Positions 47,382 to 55,446 of a DNA stretch of 64,000 nucleotides are shown piece after piece (within the stretch, counting starts at the first letter, position 1; every line of letters begins with the position of its first letter). Below the pieces are notes generated by a model. That model had not been told where the DNA came from and ran no database searches. It worked only from the letters and a program-made list of their open reading frames with translations. This DNA comes from Botryosphaeria dothidea (lineage: Eukaryota > Ascomycota > Dothideomycetes > Botryosphaeriales > Botryosphaeriaceae). The stretch is from assembly GCA_011503125.2 (NCBI GenBank), contig WWBZ02000012.1, forward strand, positions 1 to 64,000. The letters run 5' to 3'. Made by a program: the position numbers and the translations under genes.

Positions 47382-48402
47382 TCTCGTTACTATATTCTTT
47401 CTTATTATTAATACTCTCTAATATACCTCTACTATTCTTATCTTTCTTCTCGAACTCGAATTTAATCTTCTCTTTTTTATTCTTATTCTCGATATTCTCG
47501 TTAACTAGGATTACTAGCTCTACCGCCTTACCCTCTACCTACTCTAACCGGGCTTTCTCGATAAAATTCTATAACGCTCTATTCTACTCTACTATTAACT
47601 CGTACGACGGCTTTACTTCCGGCTAGTACTAGTACTACTACTACTATCTTTACTACCGTTCTTACTACTACTACTACTACTACTACTTATTAACTACTAC
47701 TATAGCGTATATATAAAAAACGTACTCGATAATCTACTACTACGTCTACTTATACCGCTACTTAGTATTCTCGCCTATACGCGCCTTAAACGAATATCCC
47801 GGCTTAACGTTACTCTCCTTACGGATTATCTCGAATAAAACCTCGATATTAACCGACGTCTAAACCGTTACTTATATCTTATCGATTATCTAGCTAAAAC
47901 TCTAGTATATAATAGCTAAAATCTCCGCCTAGGTCTACTATCTCCGCTACCTATCCCGCTCGACCCGGCTACTACCTTCTCTATCCTCGCCCCTCCGCCT
48001 ATTCTCTCTCTATTACTTCTACTACTACCGCTTCTACTCTTCCGCCGGTAACTTCGCGTACTACTATAATTTCTCTATAGCGAACCCGGCTAAATACTCC
48101 GCCTATCCGACCCTACGTAACTACGGGTTTACCTCTAACTTCCTCTACGGCTATACTACCGCCTTACGCCGCTCCTCCTTCTATTATAATTCCGCCTTAA
48201 TCTACTAGCGAATACGCTAGCTAGCCGTTATCGGTACTACTATTCCTTACTCTTACTACTACTACTACTACTACTACTAGCTCTCTACTAATACCTCGAA
48301 ATACTTCTATCTAAGGCCGTACTTAAAAAATCTCTAGTATCTAACGCCGGTACGCTACGGCCTCGACGCCTCGCTAGCCCGGCGGCGCTATATTAACGAC
48401 CC
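47382..48402 (-). pseudogene. RIP-killed DUF3505/OrsD-type gene, middle piece
   Basis: The frame entering from 50217 continues here at 48402 once element E and one TSD copy (GCCCC) are removed. Recognisable blocks are RTGVRY-stop-RFFKYG, YFEVLVES, a run of nine TAG/TAA codons where a polyglutamine tract stood (about 48253-48280), RRVG-stop-AEYLAGFAIEKL, INIEVLFEI-like NIEVLFEIIRKESNVKPG, a second Q-type run (about 47650-47700), and a Lys/Glu-rich stretch. The order and motifs fit the DUF3505 subtelomeric family as I recall it. Confidence 0.75.
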
Positions 48403-48407
48403 GCCCC

Positions 48408-48657
48408 TGTGATGGCTTGCATCCGGTGCACTCGCGGAAATGCAGTGGCATTACTATCTACGAGAAGACTAAGCTAAAGAGAAAAGAAAGAAAGGTTTGA
48501 GTAAGATAGCGCTGCTTATATATCTCTCCAGAGTCCCTTTTACTGGTAGCGAGTTGCAGGGTTTTCTTGTTGAGCTTCATTGAGCTTCAGGGTCCTCTCA
48601 ACCCAAGGTCTCGCCGCAGGATCCATCCAAGGCACCCTCAGGGTTCAAACCGTAATA
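48408..48657 (-). repeat. Element E left LTR, 250 bp
   Basis: TGTGATGGCTTG to CCGTAATA. The final CA is already TA in both E LTRs, so the change predates this insertion. Confidence 0.93.
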
Positions 48658-48860
48658 TTACCCCCCTCTCGGCTTTGAAGGTAGGTCTCTAGGGCTTAAG
48701 TATCTTCTAAAGCACTCGCTAGTTCCCAAGTTGGCCGCGCGTATCCTCTCTACTTAACTTGATAGAGCTTTCTGTAGTCCCTCCCCCGGCAAAAAATTGG
48801 CCACTTTTTTGAGCATTCTCGTACGTTGCTCGATCCTTATCTGTTACCAATGCTCTTGCC

Positions 48861-49110
48861 TTGCTGCTGGTTGGCAGCTCTCTTGCCTTGCTGCTGGTTG
48901 GCAGCTCTCTTGTCTTGCTGCTGGAGACAGCTCTCTTGTCTTGCTGCTGGAGACAGCTCTCTTATTATACTGCTTGCAGGTAGCTCTCTTGTCGTGCTAC
49001 TGGCAGGCAGCTCTCTTGTCTCGCTGCTGGCAGGCAGCTCTCTTGTCTCGTTGCTGGCAGGCAGCTCTCTTGTCGTGCTGCTGGCAGGCAGCTCTCTTAT
49101 CTTGCTATCC
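48861..49110. repeat. 27-bp tandem repeat in element E
   Basis: About nine copies of a 27-base unit around TTGCTGCTGGCAGGCAGCTC, with GTTGG and GAGAC variants in the first four. The period is nine codons, so several frames are open through it on both strands (for example a repeating LPASSTTRE on the minus strand). The array is absent from element C. I see no start context or domain that would make it a gene. Confidence 0.9.
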
Positions 49111-49341
49111 AAATGGCTAACCCCGAGGCCAAACCCCATTTGTCTAGCTGAGCTAATCTAGCTCTATACCTCCGTCCCGAGAGGCGTCGTCCCTGACGCC
49201 TATAGGAATCCCCCCCCTCCTCCCCCCTTTCGATAGAGGGTCAGGTAGGTAAATCGTTAGAAATCTAAATTAAAAGAGGAAAAAAAAAATTTTCGAGAAA
49301 GACCGTTCGAGTTGCTCTTAGTCTCCTCTATATGTATCCTT

Positions 49342-49520
49342 CTTAGTTGTCTTCTTAGGTATCTTCTTGGGTGTCTTCTCGGGTGTCTTCTCGGGTGTCT
49401 TCTCGGGTGTCTTCTCGGGTGTCTTCTTAGGTGTCTTCTCGGGTGTCTTCTTAGGTGTCTTCTCGGGTGTCTTCTTAGGTGTCTTCTTAGGTGTCTTCTT
49501 AGGTGTCTTCTTAGGTGCCC
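49342..49520. repeat. 12-bp tandem repeat in element E
   Basis: About fourteen copies of GGTGTCTTCTCG / GGTGTCTTCTTA. The same unit appears only a few times in element C (19848-19895), so the array has expanded in E or shrunk in C. Confidence 0.92.
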
Positions 49521-49966
49521 TCTCTAAGATCTCCTTTTAGATCTTCTTTTAGGGACTTCTTCGTGCCTTCTTAAACGCCACACCGTCGTTTTATTAAAGG
49601 GCTTCCTTCGGGAACCTTCTCAAGTGCCTACACGGACACCTTCTTGAACGATTTCCCAGGTATAGTCAACTGGCAACGAGCCTAGCTACTATCCTAAACT
49701 TTTAAGGAGGGGAATGAGGACGCAGTACTCGCGTGGGAGCTATAGCGTATAGAGGAAAGGAGAATGAGAACGCAGTGCTCACGTGGGAGCTATAGCGTAT
49801 AGAGGAAGGGGAACCGTCGTAGTCGTTGCGTATCGTATCGTATTATCGCATCGTTCGGTTATTGTCGTACTCTTTACTGACTGAGCGAGGCCCTAAGGCG
49901 GCTATCTGCAGTTGACCCCTACTATGCCATCGAGCTTTAGTAGTTCGAAAGAGGAGCTTAGTCTAA

Positions 49967-50216
49967 TGTGATGGCTTGCATCCGGTGCACTCGCGGAAAT
50001 GCAGTGGCATTACTATCTACGAGAAGACTAAGCTAAAGAGAAAAGAAAGAAAGGTTTGAGTAAGATAGCGCTGCTTATATATCTCTCCAGAGTCCCTTTT
50101 ACTGGTAGCGAGTTGCAGGGTTTTCTTGTTGAGCTTCATTGAGCTTCAGGGTCCTCTCAACCCAAGGTCTCGCCGCAGGATCCATCCAAGGCACCCTCAG
50201 GGTTCAAACCGTAATA
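49967..50216 (-). repeat. Element E right LTR, 250 bp
   Basis: Matches 48408-48657 throughout as far as I can read. Confidence 0.93.
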
Positions 50217-50594
50217 GCCCCTACGCTAGCTATTAATCTATTTATACGCGGTCCGATAATACGTCTTAATTCTCTTAACCGTTCGTATAATATATCCGTA
50301 TTCTACGCCCTCCTTAACCTCCTACTAGTATATAAACCTATTATTATATACTAGTAAATACTAGATAGGCCGTACTAGCTACGTAGGCTACTTAAACTCG
50401 GCTACTAACTAACCCTCTATATAGATTAACTTATTAATCTACCCTATCGTCTCTATAATACCCTTTCTTCTAGCTATATCTACCTTATACTTAGAACCTC
50501 CTAAATACGTATTTACGTAGATAGGCAATACGGTAAACCCGTAATCTTTATAAACGACGATATTAAACTCTAGTACGTACCTAAATAGCTCTAT
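50217..50594 (-). pseudogene. RIP-killed DUF3505/OrsD-type gene, first (5') piece
   Basis: 126 codons from a likely start now reading ATA (50594-50592, ATG to ATA is a RIP change). It reads ELFRYVLEFNIVVYKDYGFT, then LPIYVNTYLGG, VDIARRKGIIETIG and INKLIYIEGQLVAEF. Tyrosines at codons 15 and 18 and in VNTYL stand where the DUF3505/OrsD zinc-binding region has Cys and His, and TGT or CAT to TAT explains each. The first coding residues are about 450 bp from the RIP edge, so the promoter is also mutated. Not expressed as a working protein. Confidence 0.72.
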
Positions 50595-51060
50595 TACTAC
50601 GCTAGCTTTAACTACTTTAACTAATTAGCGCGCGGGTAGGTAGATAGATAGATAGATAGATTAATAAATAGATAAATAGCTAACTAACTAACTATCTATC
50701 TATCTACTTTACTTTAGTATACTACGCTATACTACGCTATATTATACTACGACTAAAACTTACTACTAAACGCCTTTACCGACTCTTCTTTCTACCGGCT
50801 TCCCTTACTCCCGGGGCTTCTACCTACCTCTACTACGCTCTAATTCGCTAATAACTAATCCTAACTTACCCGGCGCTTATAATATACGCTACTACCGCCG
50901 GTCCGTGCGTAAAACTAGTATCCTATTAAAACTACGATATCTCGAACTTTAACCGTCGATTTAATTACTACGACCGCGTATTTCCGACCCGTTCGAATTA
51001 GCTACGGGATATATAGACGCGTACTTAGTATTCTACGTGGTTGTATCCTAGATTTTCGCT
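50595..51060. other. RIP-mutated non-coding stretch upstream of the dead gene
   Basis: No gene seen. It carries the RIP signature up to about 51,040, where normal CA and TG return. It includes an inverted microsatellite (50636-50708) and a few CTATACTACG-type direct repeats (50718-50750). It was presumably the 5' region of the DUF3505-type gene. Confidence 0.6.
50636..50708. repeat. Inverted TAGA / TCTA microsatellite
   Basis: GTAGATAGATAGATAGATAG on the left and ATCTATCTATCTAC on the right can pair into a hairpin, with an imperfect AATAAATAG...CTAACTAACTAA middle. It could be two facing LINE-type ATCT tails or simple slippage. Confidence 0.75.
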
Positions 51061-51088
51061 CGGGAACGCCGATAATTTCCATTCTCCT

Positions 51089-51196
51089 CCACCAATGATT
51101 TCGACCCCCCCCTACTAATGATTTCGACCCCGGAAACTGCTAACCCTACTTTCGATTTATATAGGCCCACCAATGATTTCGACCCCGAAATCATTG
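51089..51196. repeat. Three copies of AATGATTTCGACCCC, the last in a palindrome
   Basis: The 15-base string occurs near 51095, 51116 and 51172, each preceded by CCACC or CTACT. The third is followed at once by its inverted partner, giving CAATGATTTCG-ACCC-CGAAATCATTG (51171-51196, 11-bp arms). This lies exactly at the edge between RIP-mutated and normal DNA. Confidence 0.9.
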
Positions 51197-51447
51197 CTGC
51201 ATTACGGTTAGGCGGCTGCGCCGAGGATCAGCTCGGCCACGTACTGACTCTAAGCGCTAGCTTTTAAAACGTGCAAAATTCCAAGAAAGAAGTTACAGAT
51301 GTCTCACTCATTCATATGAATAGCTCCAAATTTGACAATCGCCATATTTTATTTGCATAATGAGACATGTTGTCCCGTCTTCACTATTTATGTATGGCTA
51401 ACCGTTGCAGGTGTCGACACATTCAAGCGCACTCCCTCAAGCGGTCG
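51197..51447. other. Intergenic sequence at the edge of unique DNA
   Basis: Normal dinucleotide use. No gene, repeat or RNA recognised. Confidence 0.5.
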
Positions 51448-52236
51448 TCACAACACCTTGTTGATATCAGGAACGCATTGCTTCTTGACCAGGCCATCGT
51501 ACTCAGGGCCCTCGACGGTGCACTCAGGGACGAGCTGGACCTCAGTGCAGGTCTCGTAATCCTCGCCCTTGTAGATCGGATCGGTGCCGTACCGACCCAC
51601 GTCAATCCAATTTAGCGTTTCCCACTCCTGATAGAGTCCGACACATGCAAAGAAGGTTGCGTTTTCGAACGCTGCTTTTTCTAGGAAAGGCACGCTTCCT
51701 TCAGCGGTGTCGATGTCCGTGACTGTCTCGGGCGGGGTTGTAATAGAGCGTATCGCGCTCATCTGAACGCTGACAGTGGGGAATTTGTCTGAACCGTCGA
51801 CTACTTGGAAGCTGAAAGGCGTGACTTCACTTGAAACGTTAGGTGCGTCGGTCCGCACGTGGTTATTACTCTCTGCGTCAGGCAGTGCGTAGAAGATGTC
51901 ACTACCGCGGCTTGGTTGGAAGGTGGAGTTGATGAGAACGCCCTACATGTAATCGGGTGGGAGGCGCGTCGTGATGCTAAGTCGCTGGACTTCGACAACC
52001 TAGCCGTCTATTTTTGCCGTTTCGTCATTCTCGGGTTCGGTGACTCTGGCTCGGAGTTTGTAGTGGAAAGATGTGTCGGCGGATGCTGTGAGGGTAAACA
52101 GGAGCTTAATGCTGAGCGTAGAAATCTTGGGGGAAAGCATTTCGTAAAGAGTCGGATTGGTGGGGAATGTTTGACTGGTTGATTGAAGGTATTCGCCCGC
52201 TTTTATCGGCAATGAATGCAGAAGGAATACCGCCAA
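51448..52236 (-). pseudogene. Unknown gene with two RIP-type stop codons
   Basis: One minus-strand frame runs from 52236 to the stop at 51450-51448 and is broken by TAG at 52002-52000 and TAG at 51945-51943. Between and around them it reads like real coding sequence, for example FHYKLRARVTEPENDETAKI, TFQPSRGSDIFYALPD and NATFFACVGLYQEWETLNW. The last third has four Cys (ACVG, ETCTEV, PEC, KQC) and possible N-glycosylation sites, suggesting an extracellular protein. There is no ATG at the left of the frame, so an upstream exon is probably present. Both stops fit CAG or TGG changed by RIP. Family not recognised. Confidence 0.6.
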
Positions 52237-52688
52237 GGAGTGAGATCGGCCAAATACGAGTTGGATTGCCTTGTAGCCTGATCATGACCAGAATGGGACT
52301 CGCCGTCAGCGGAAAGGCCGAAACATCAATATTGTCGTTGTGCCTGCTCAGCTATGCCGAAGTAAGGGAAACCAAACGTGAGATGAGGATTGAGACCCAG
52401 CCAAGGTAATGATGATCCACTGATCAGCTAAGAGGACTTGGATGCTTTTTGCGTGTAGCCCAAAAGCGCAGGAGGGTCTCGCAAACCGGGAATCCTACAG
52501 GATGCGCGTTTCCGAATATGGCCGCGCCAAAGCTCAACACGAGCCAACACTAACGTCAGCGCGAGCCGTATTCGGTGCCTAGCGAGTATCAGAGAGAGAT
52601 TCTATGTTTTACTTGGTTCATGGGAATGATGACTGCATTGCTAATTTCTACGAGAAGCCAATGAAACATGATCGTAAAGTCGTAGTTT
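52237..52688. other. Intergenic region between the dead gene and the fumarate reductase
   Basis: It may contain a first exon of the gene at 51448-52236 (minus), but I cannot place it. Nothing else is recognised. Confidence 0.4.
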
Positions 52689-54206
52689 CTACTCCTTTGG
52701 CAAGCTCTCCGCAACCTGTTCTCCAGCGATCCGCCCAAAAACAACACACTCCAACAAAGAGCTTCCACCCAACCTATTCGCTCCATGTATACCTCCACTC
52801 ACTTCACCAGCGGCCCAAATGCCCTGGATCCGCTTCTCCTCTTTATCCAAAACCTCCGCCTTTTCGTTGATCACCACCCCACCCATCGTGAAGTGTACAA
52901 CGGGAGTTACTCTCCCCACGTACAAGACGGTGTCTAGTGTCACCTGTTTCAGCTCCCAGTGTCCGAATGACTTTCGTCCAAATGCATCATCCGTCTTTCC
53001 AGCGGCGGAATCCGCAAAACCCTGGATGACCTCCAGGGTACCCTCTCCACCGAGTTTCCCGACTGTCGTTTTCTGCATCAGTCCCTTCCAGAGGTAAAAG
53101 TCAATGTGACTCTTCGCTGCTTGATATGCGCCTTCATCAAGCACGATGTTAATGTCCCATTGTTTGACGCCATCAACCTCTTCGGGCTGCTGCACGTCCA
53201 TGATCTTGTCCGTAACATGCTGTCTTGTCTCTAGTTCGTTAACGAACCTCTTTCCCTCGGCCAGCATTACACCTCCCTCACCCCTCAATACCTCCGCGGC
53301 TAGGAACTTCACCGGTTTCCCAGGCTCTTTGGGATCAACGAATCCCGTGGGATGCACCTGCACCATCTCCATGTCTAACAACTGGGCTCCGATAGCCGTA
53401 AGTAGTGGCGTGCTGCCCGGCCAAGCTTCGTTCGTTGACGGGATACCCGCGAGATCGGGGCGGTATTGCTTCAACATACCCTTTGAATCACCGGCAAATC
53501 CTCCAGTTGCAAAGATCACAGGGCCGTGAATCTCTTTCTGCTCCCCTTCTCCGGTCGTGTATTCTACCCCAGCGACGGAGCCGTCGTCACTCTGCAGCAC
53601 TTTCGTCACCGTCGAGCCTGTCAACAGCGTAAAGTTTGGATCCGCGTTCAACTCTTTCAACAGCGTGGTCACAATTGCCGCGCCTGGAGGCGTTTGTCCG
53701 GCACCCCGGTGCGTTCTTCCGCGGCTATGGCCACCCAATTGTGCGACCTTGCTGAGGTCTATGCCCTTCTCATCCACAAGCCAGTATACCGCATCCTTAC
53801 TTTTCTGTGTGAGCGTACGGATTAAATCTTCCCTTCTGGCCCTCACATTCGACAACGCCGCGCCGGCGGACCGCACAGTGTCGTTATAGAATTCATCGTC
53901 GGCGGTGGATTGGAAGCGTGTCGGGGCCCCGTTGATACCGGAGGAAGCTTTGATACTGTTTCCTCCTGGTTTTGGCAGACGCTCGAGAAGGGTAACTGGG
54001 TGGTGGTGGGAGAGAAGGGCCGAGGAGGCGGAGAGGCCGGCGAGGCCGGATCCAATCACGATGGCGCGCTTGGCCGAGGAAGTGGTCGCGGCGGTGTTGA
54101 TTGCTGTTTGCGACATTGCCGTCATGATCCGACTGTAGAGTATAGAGAGCAGAGGGACAAAAAAGGTAATTGCGAGCAGGAGGATGAAAGCTCTTCTGCC
54201 TGGCAT
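52689..54206 (-). CDS. osm1: Fumarate reductase, soluble flavoprotein (Osm1/Frd1 type)
   Basis: Intronless, 505 residues, close to yeast Osm1 (about 500). It reduces fumarate to succinate with FADH2 or FMNH2, reoxidising flavins. An FAD-binding dinucleotide fold lies at 48-62 (IVIGSGLAGLSAS), then GGNSIKASSGINGA (81-94), the substrate and catalytic region HPTGF (285-289) and LRGEGG (307-312), a conserved HFTMGG (438-443), and a second FAD contact AAGEVSGGIHGANRLGGSSL (465-484). The N-terminus (7-25) is hydrophobic like a signal or membrane anchor, and Met28 and Met31 could serve as internal starts for another compartment; yeast Osm1 uses such dual targeting. All key motifs are present and no RIP damage is seen. 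It is the first intact gene from the telomere. Confidence 0.93.
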   Translation of the reverse strand: MPGRRAFILLLAITFFVPLLSILYSRIMTAMSQTAINTAATTSSAKRAIVIGSGLAGLSASSALLSHHHPVTLLERLPKPGGNSIKASSGINGAPTRFQSTADDEFYNDTVRSAGAALSNVRARREDLIRTLTQKSKDAVYWLVDEKGIDLSKVAQLGGHSRGRTHRGAGQTPPGAAIVTTLLKELNADPNFTLLTGSTVTKVLQSDDGSVAGVEYTTGEGEQKEIHGPVIFATGGFAGDSKGMLKQYRPDLAGIPSTNEAWPGSTPLLTAIGAQLLDMEMVQVHPTGFVDPKEPGKPVKFLAAEVLRGEGGVMLAEGKRFVNELETRQHVTDKIMDVQQPEEVDGVKQWDINIVLDEGAYQAAKSHIDFYLWKGLMQKTTVGKLGGEGTLEVIQGFADSAAGKTDDAFGRKSFGHWELKQVTLDTVLYVGRVTPVVHFTMGGVVINEKAEVLDKEEKRIQGIWAAGEVSGGIHGANRLGGSSLLECVVFGRIAGEQVAESLPKE

Positions 54207-54679
54207 GGGATTGGGAGAAGAAGATGATGATTTAGCGTTCCTCGATGCGGAGAGGGCTTGTTATGGGGTCTGAGGGATGGAGAGATATTTCTACCACGCA
54301 TCATGAGATGGGCGGATGCTGATCGTTCTGGTCGTGAGAGGGTCACGCCACCGAGGGAATTAAGCATCACCAGCTCGGAAAGTTTAGGAAGTACGGTATT
54401 TCGACTCACATTCATCGTCATAATCGTCTTCCATGTTACCATTAGTTGCGCAAAGTCAAGGAACATCATTTGCTAAGAACACGCAAAAGTCGCTGGATTG
54501 AGATAGCAATGAGGAATGAGGCTATGTAATTGGAAACGCTTTTCATGGACGAACTTGCTTTTTAGCTTAATATTCCGCGAGAATAGCTAATAATGTACTT
54601 AAAATTATCGAAACTAGGCTCTTAAGCAGTCATTTAAAAGAGTATCTTCATTTGGTGTGTATTCCAGGTCCGTGCATAG
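54207..54679. other. Upstream region of the fumarate reductase gene
   Basis: No coding sequence supported. Presumably contains the promoter of the minus-strand fumarate reductase gene; I do not see a clear TATA box. Confidence 0.4.
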
Positions 54680-54877
54680 TTACACTCAGTCCTTGAGGAA
54701 ACGTACCCGGAGGGTCTCTATCTCAGCAGGTACCCGGCGATTCTGGTGCGGGAGGGAATTTACCCACCAAACTTGAACAACGAACCAGGACTAAAGGAAG
54801 AATACTTTTACGAGGAAGCAGAGCTGTTTCAGATAGCAAGATCAATTCGATCCTACGTATGGACATCGGTTTTTTGA
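54680..54877 (+). pseudogene. Short coding-like fragment, possibly BTB/T1-related
   Basis: An open frame of 65 codons without a start Met, ending at TGA 54875-54877. It reads LEETYPEGLYLSRYPAIL, then LKEEYFYEEAELFQI. The combination of a YPAIL-type segment and EEAELFQI near the end weakly recalls the BTB/T1 tetramerisation fold. It is bounded by stops, so it is at most a fragment or one exon of a decayed gene. Confidence 0.3.
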
Positions 54878-55031
54878 AGACTGTTAATCAGGTTAAAGAA
54901 ACAGTATTTTACCTATGGAACTTTGACCGACCACGCAGGGGAGTTTCGTCTGATATTCTTGGAGTTTGGGTCGAGCTAGTTGAAGGTAAGCGGGAAGCAG
55001 ATATTCAATGGCCTTCAGCTAGCTGCTCTCT

Positions 55032-55446
55032 TCAGTCGTGATCTGTAACACGAATACCTGCTGCGGGGCATATGTGAGGTGGATTGGAGTGTTGTAAGCA
55101 GGGTTCCCTCAGCGCATTCACCACGGTACGGCCTTCACGCGTTGGCATCGTGTGATATCCCTGCTTCAACTCGATGACAAGGTCGATAGCGTCGGGCTTC
55201 GTCTCCTGGCATCGAAGCATGGGGCAAGTTGATGCGCAGTGCCTTAAGGGGTGCGAGCCATGCTACCTCGGCTGAGAGACCAATGTGAGGCACCACGTTC
55301 AGGAAGACAGAACGAGCTACCTCACCAAAACACTCCCACTTTACTGAAACAGGTAGAATGTTTGGCAGCCAAAGTGGAGGCGCGATGGGCTCGCAGAAAA
55401 GATCAGTCCGGTAATTTGGCGGATGCCAATAGGACTTCGTTCTCAC
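55032..55446 (-). pseudogene. Coding-like minus-strand fragment with a frame change
   Basis: Frame one (55446-55135) reads SYWHPPNYRTDLFCEPIAPP, then VARSVFLNVVPHIGLSAEVAW. A second frame (55220-55032) continues ETKPDAIDLVIELKQGYHT and ends ICPAAGIRVTDHD. The two overlap near 55220, as expected from a small indel or an unrecognised intron. No family recognised. Confidence 0.3.

Larger units (their letters stand above)
48408..50216 (-). mobile_element. Element E: short non-autonomous LTR retrotransposon, 1.8 kb
   Basis: Two 250-bp C-type LTRs (48408-48657 and 49967-50216) that I could not tell apart by eye, with the perfect TSD GCCCC (48403-48407 and 50217-50221). The 1.3-kb interior has the C 3' end (48658-48780), a private tandem array, about 200 bp of unique sequence, a 12-bp array and the C 5' leader (about 49515-49966). 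There is no gag or pol, so it must rely on proteins from a relative such as C. It is nearly free of RIP, and the LTR identity makes it the youngest insertion in the block. Confidence 0.92.

Noticed and set aside
48797..49161. Three overlapping Leu/Ser/Ala/Cys-rich frames on both strands.
   Set aside because: They are produced by the 27-bp tandem array, whose period is a multiple of three.
49342..49520. Regularly repeated short units that could suggest a CRISPR array.
   Set aside because: Units are directly adjacent with no unique spacers, and the genome is fungal.
49312..49527. A plus-strand frame of repeated LLGC/LLRC units.
   Set aside because: A translation of the 12-bp array; no start context, no homology, lies in an LTR-element leader.
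121..51060. The whole repeat block as a Starship or other giant cargo element.
   Set aside because: No captain recombinase is readable, and every large segment is explained by LTR, LINE or SINE insertions with their own TSDs.
51332..52409. Plus-strand frames (51332-51615, 51859-52409).
   Set aside because: Shadows of the minus-strand decayed gene, with lower coding likeness.
52819..54227. Several plus-strand frames of 75-127 codons.
   Set aside because: Antisense to the fumarate reductase gene.
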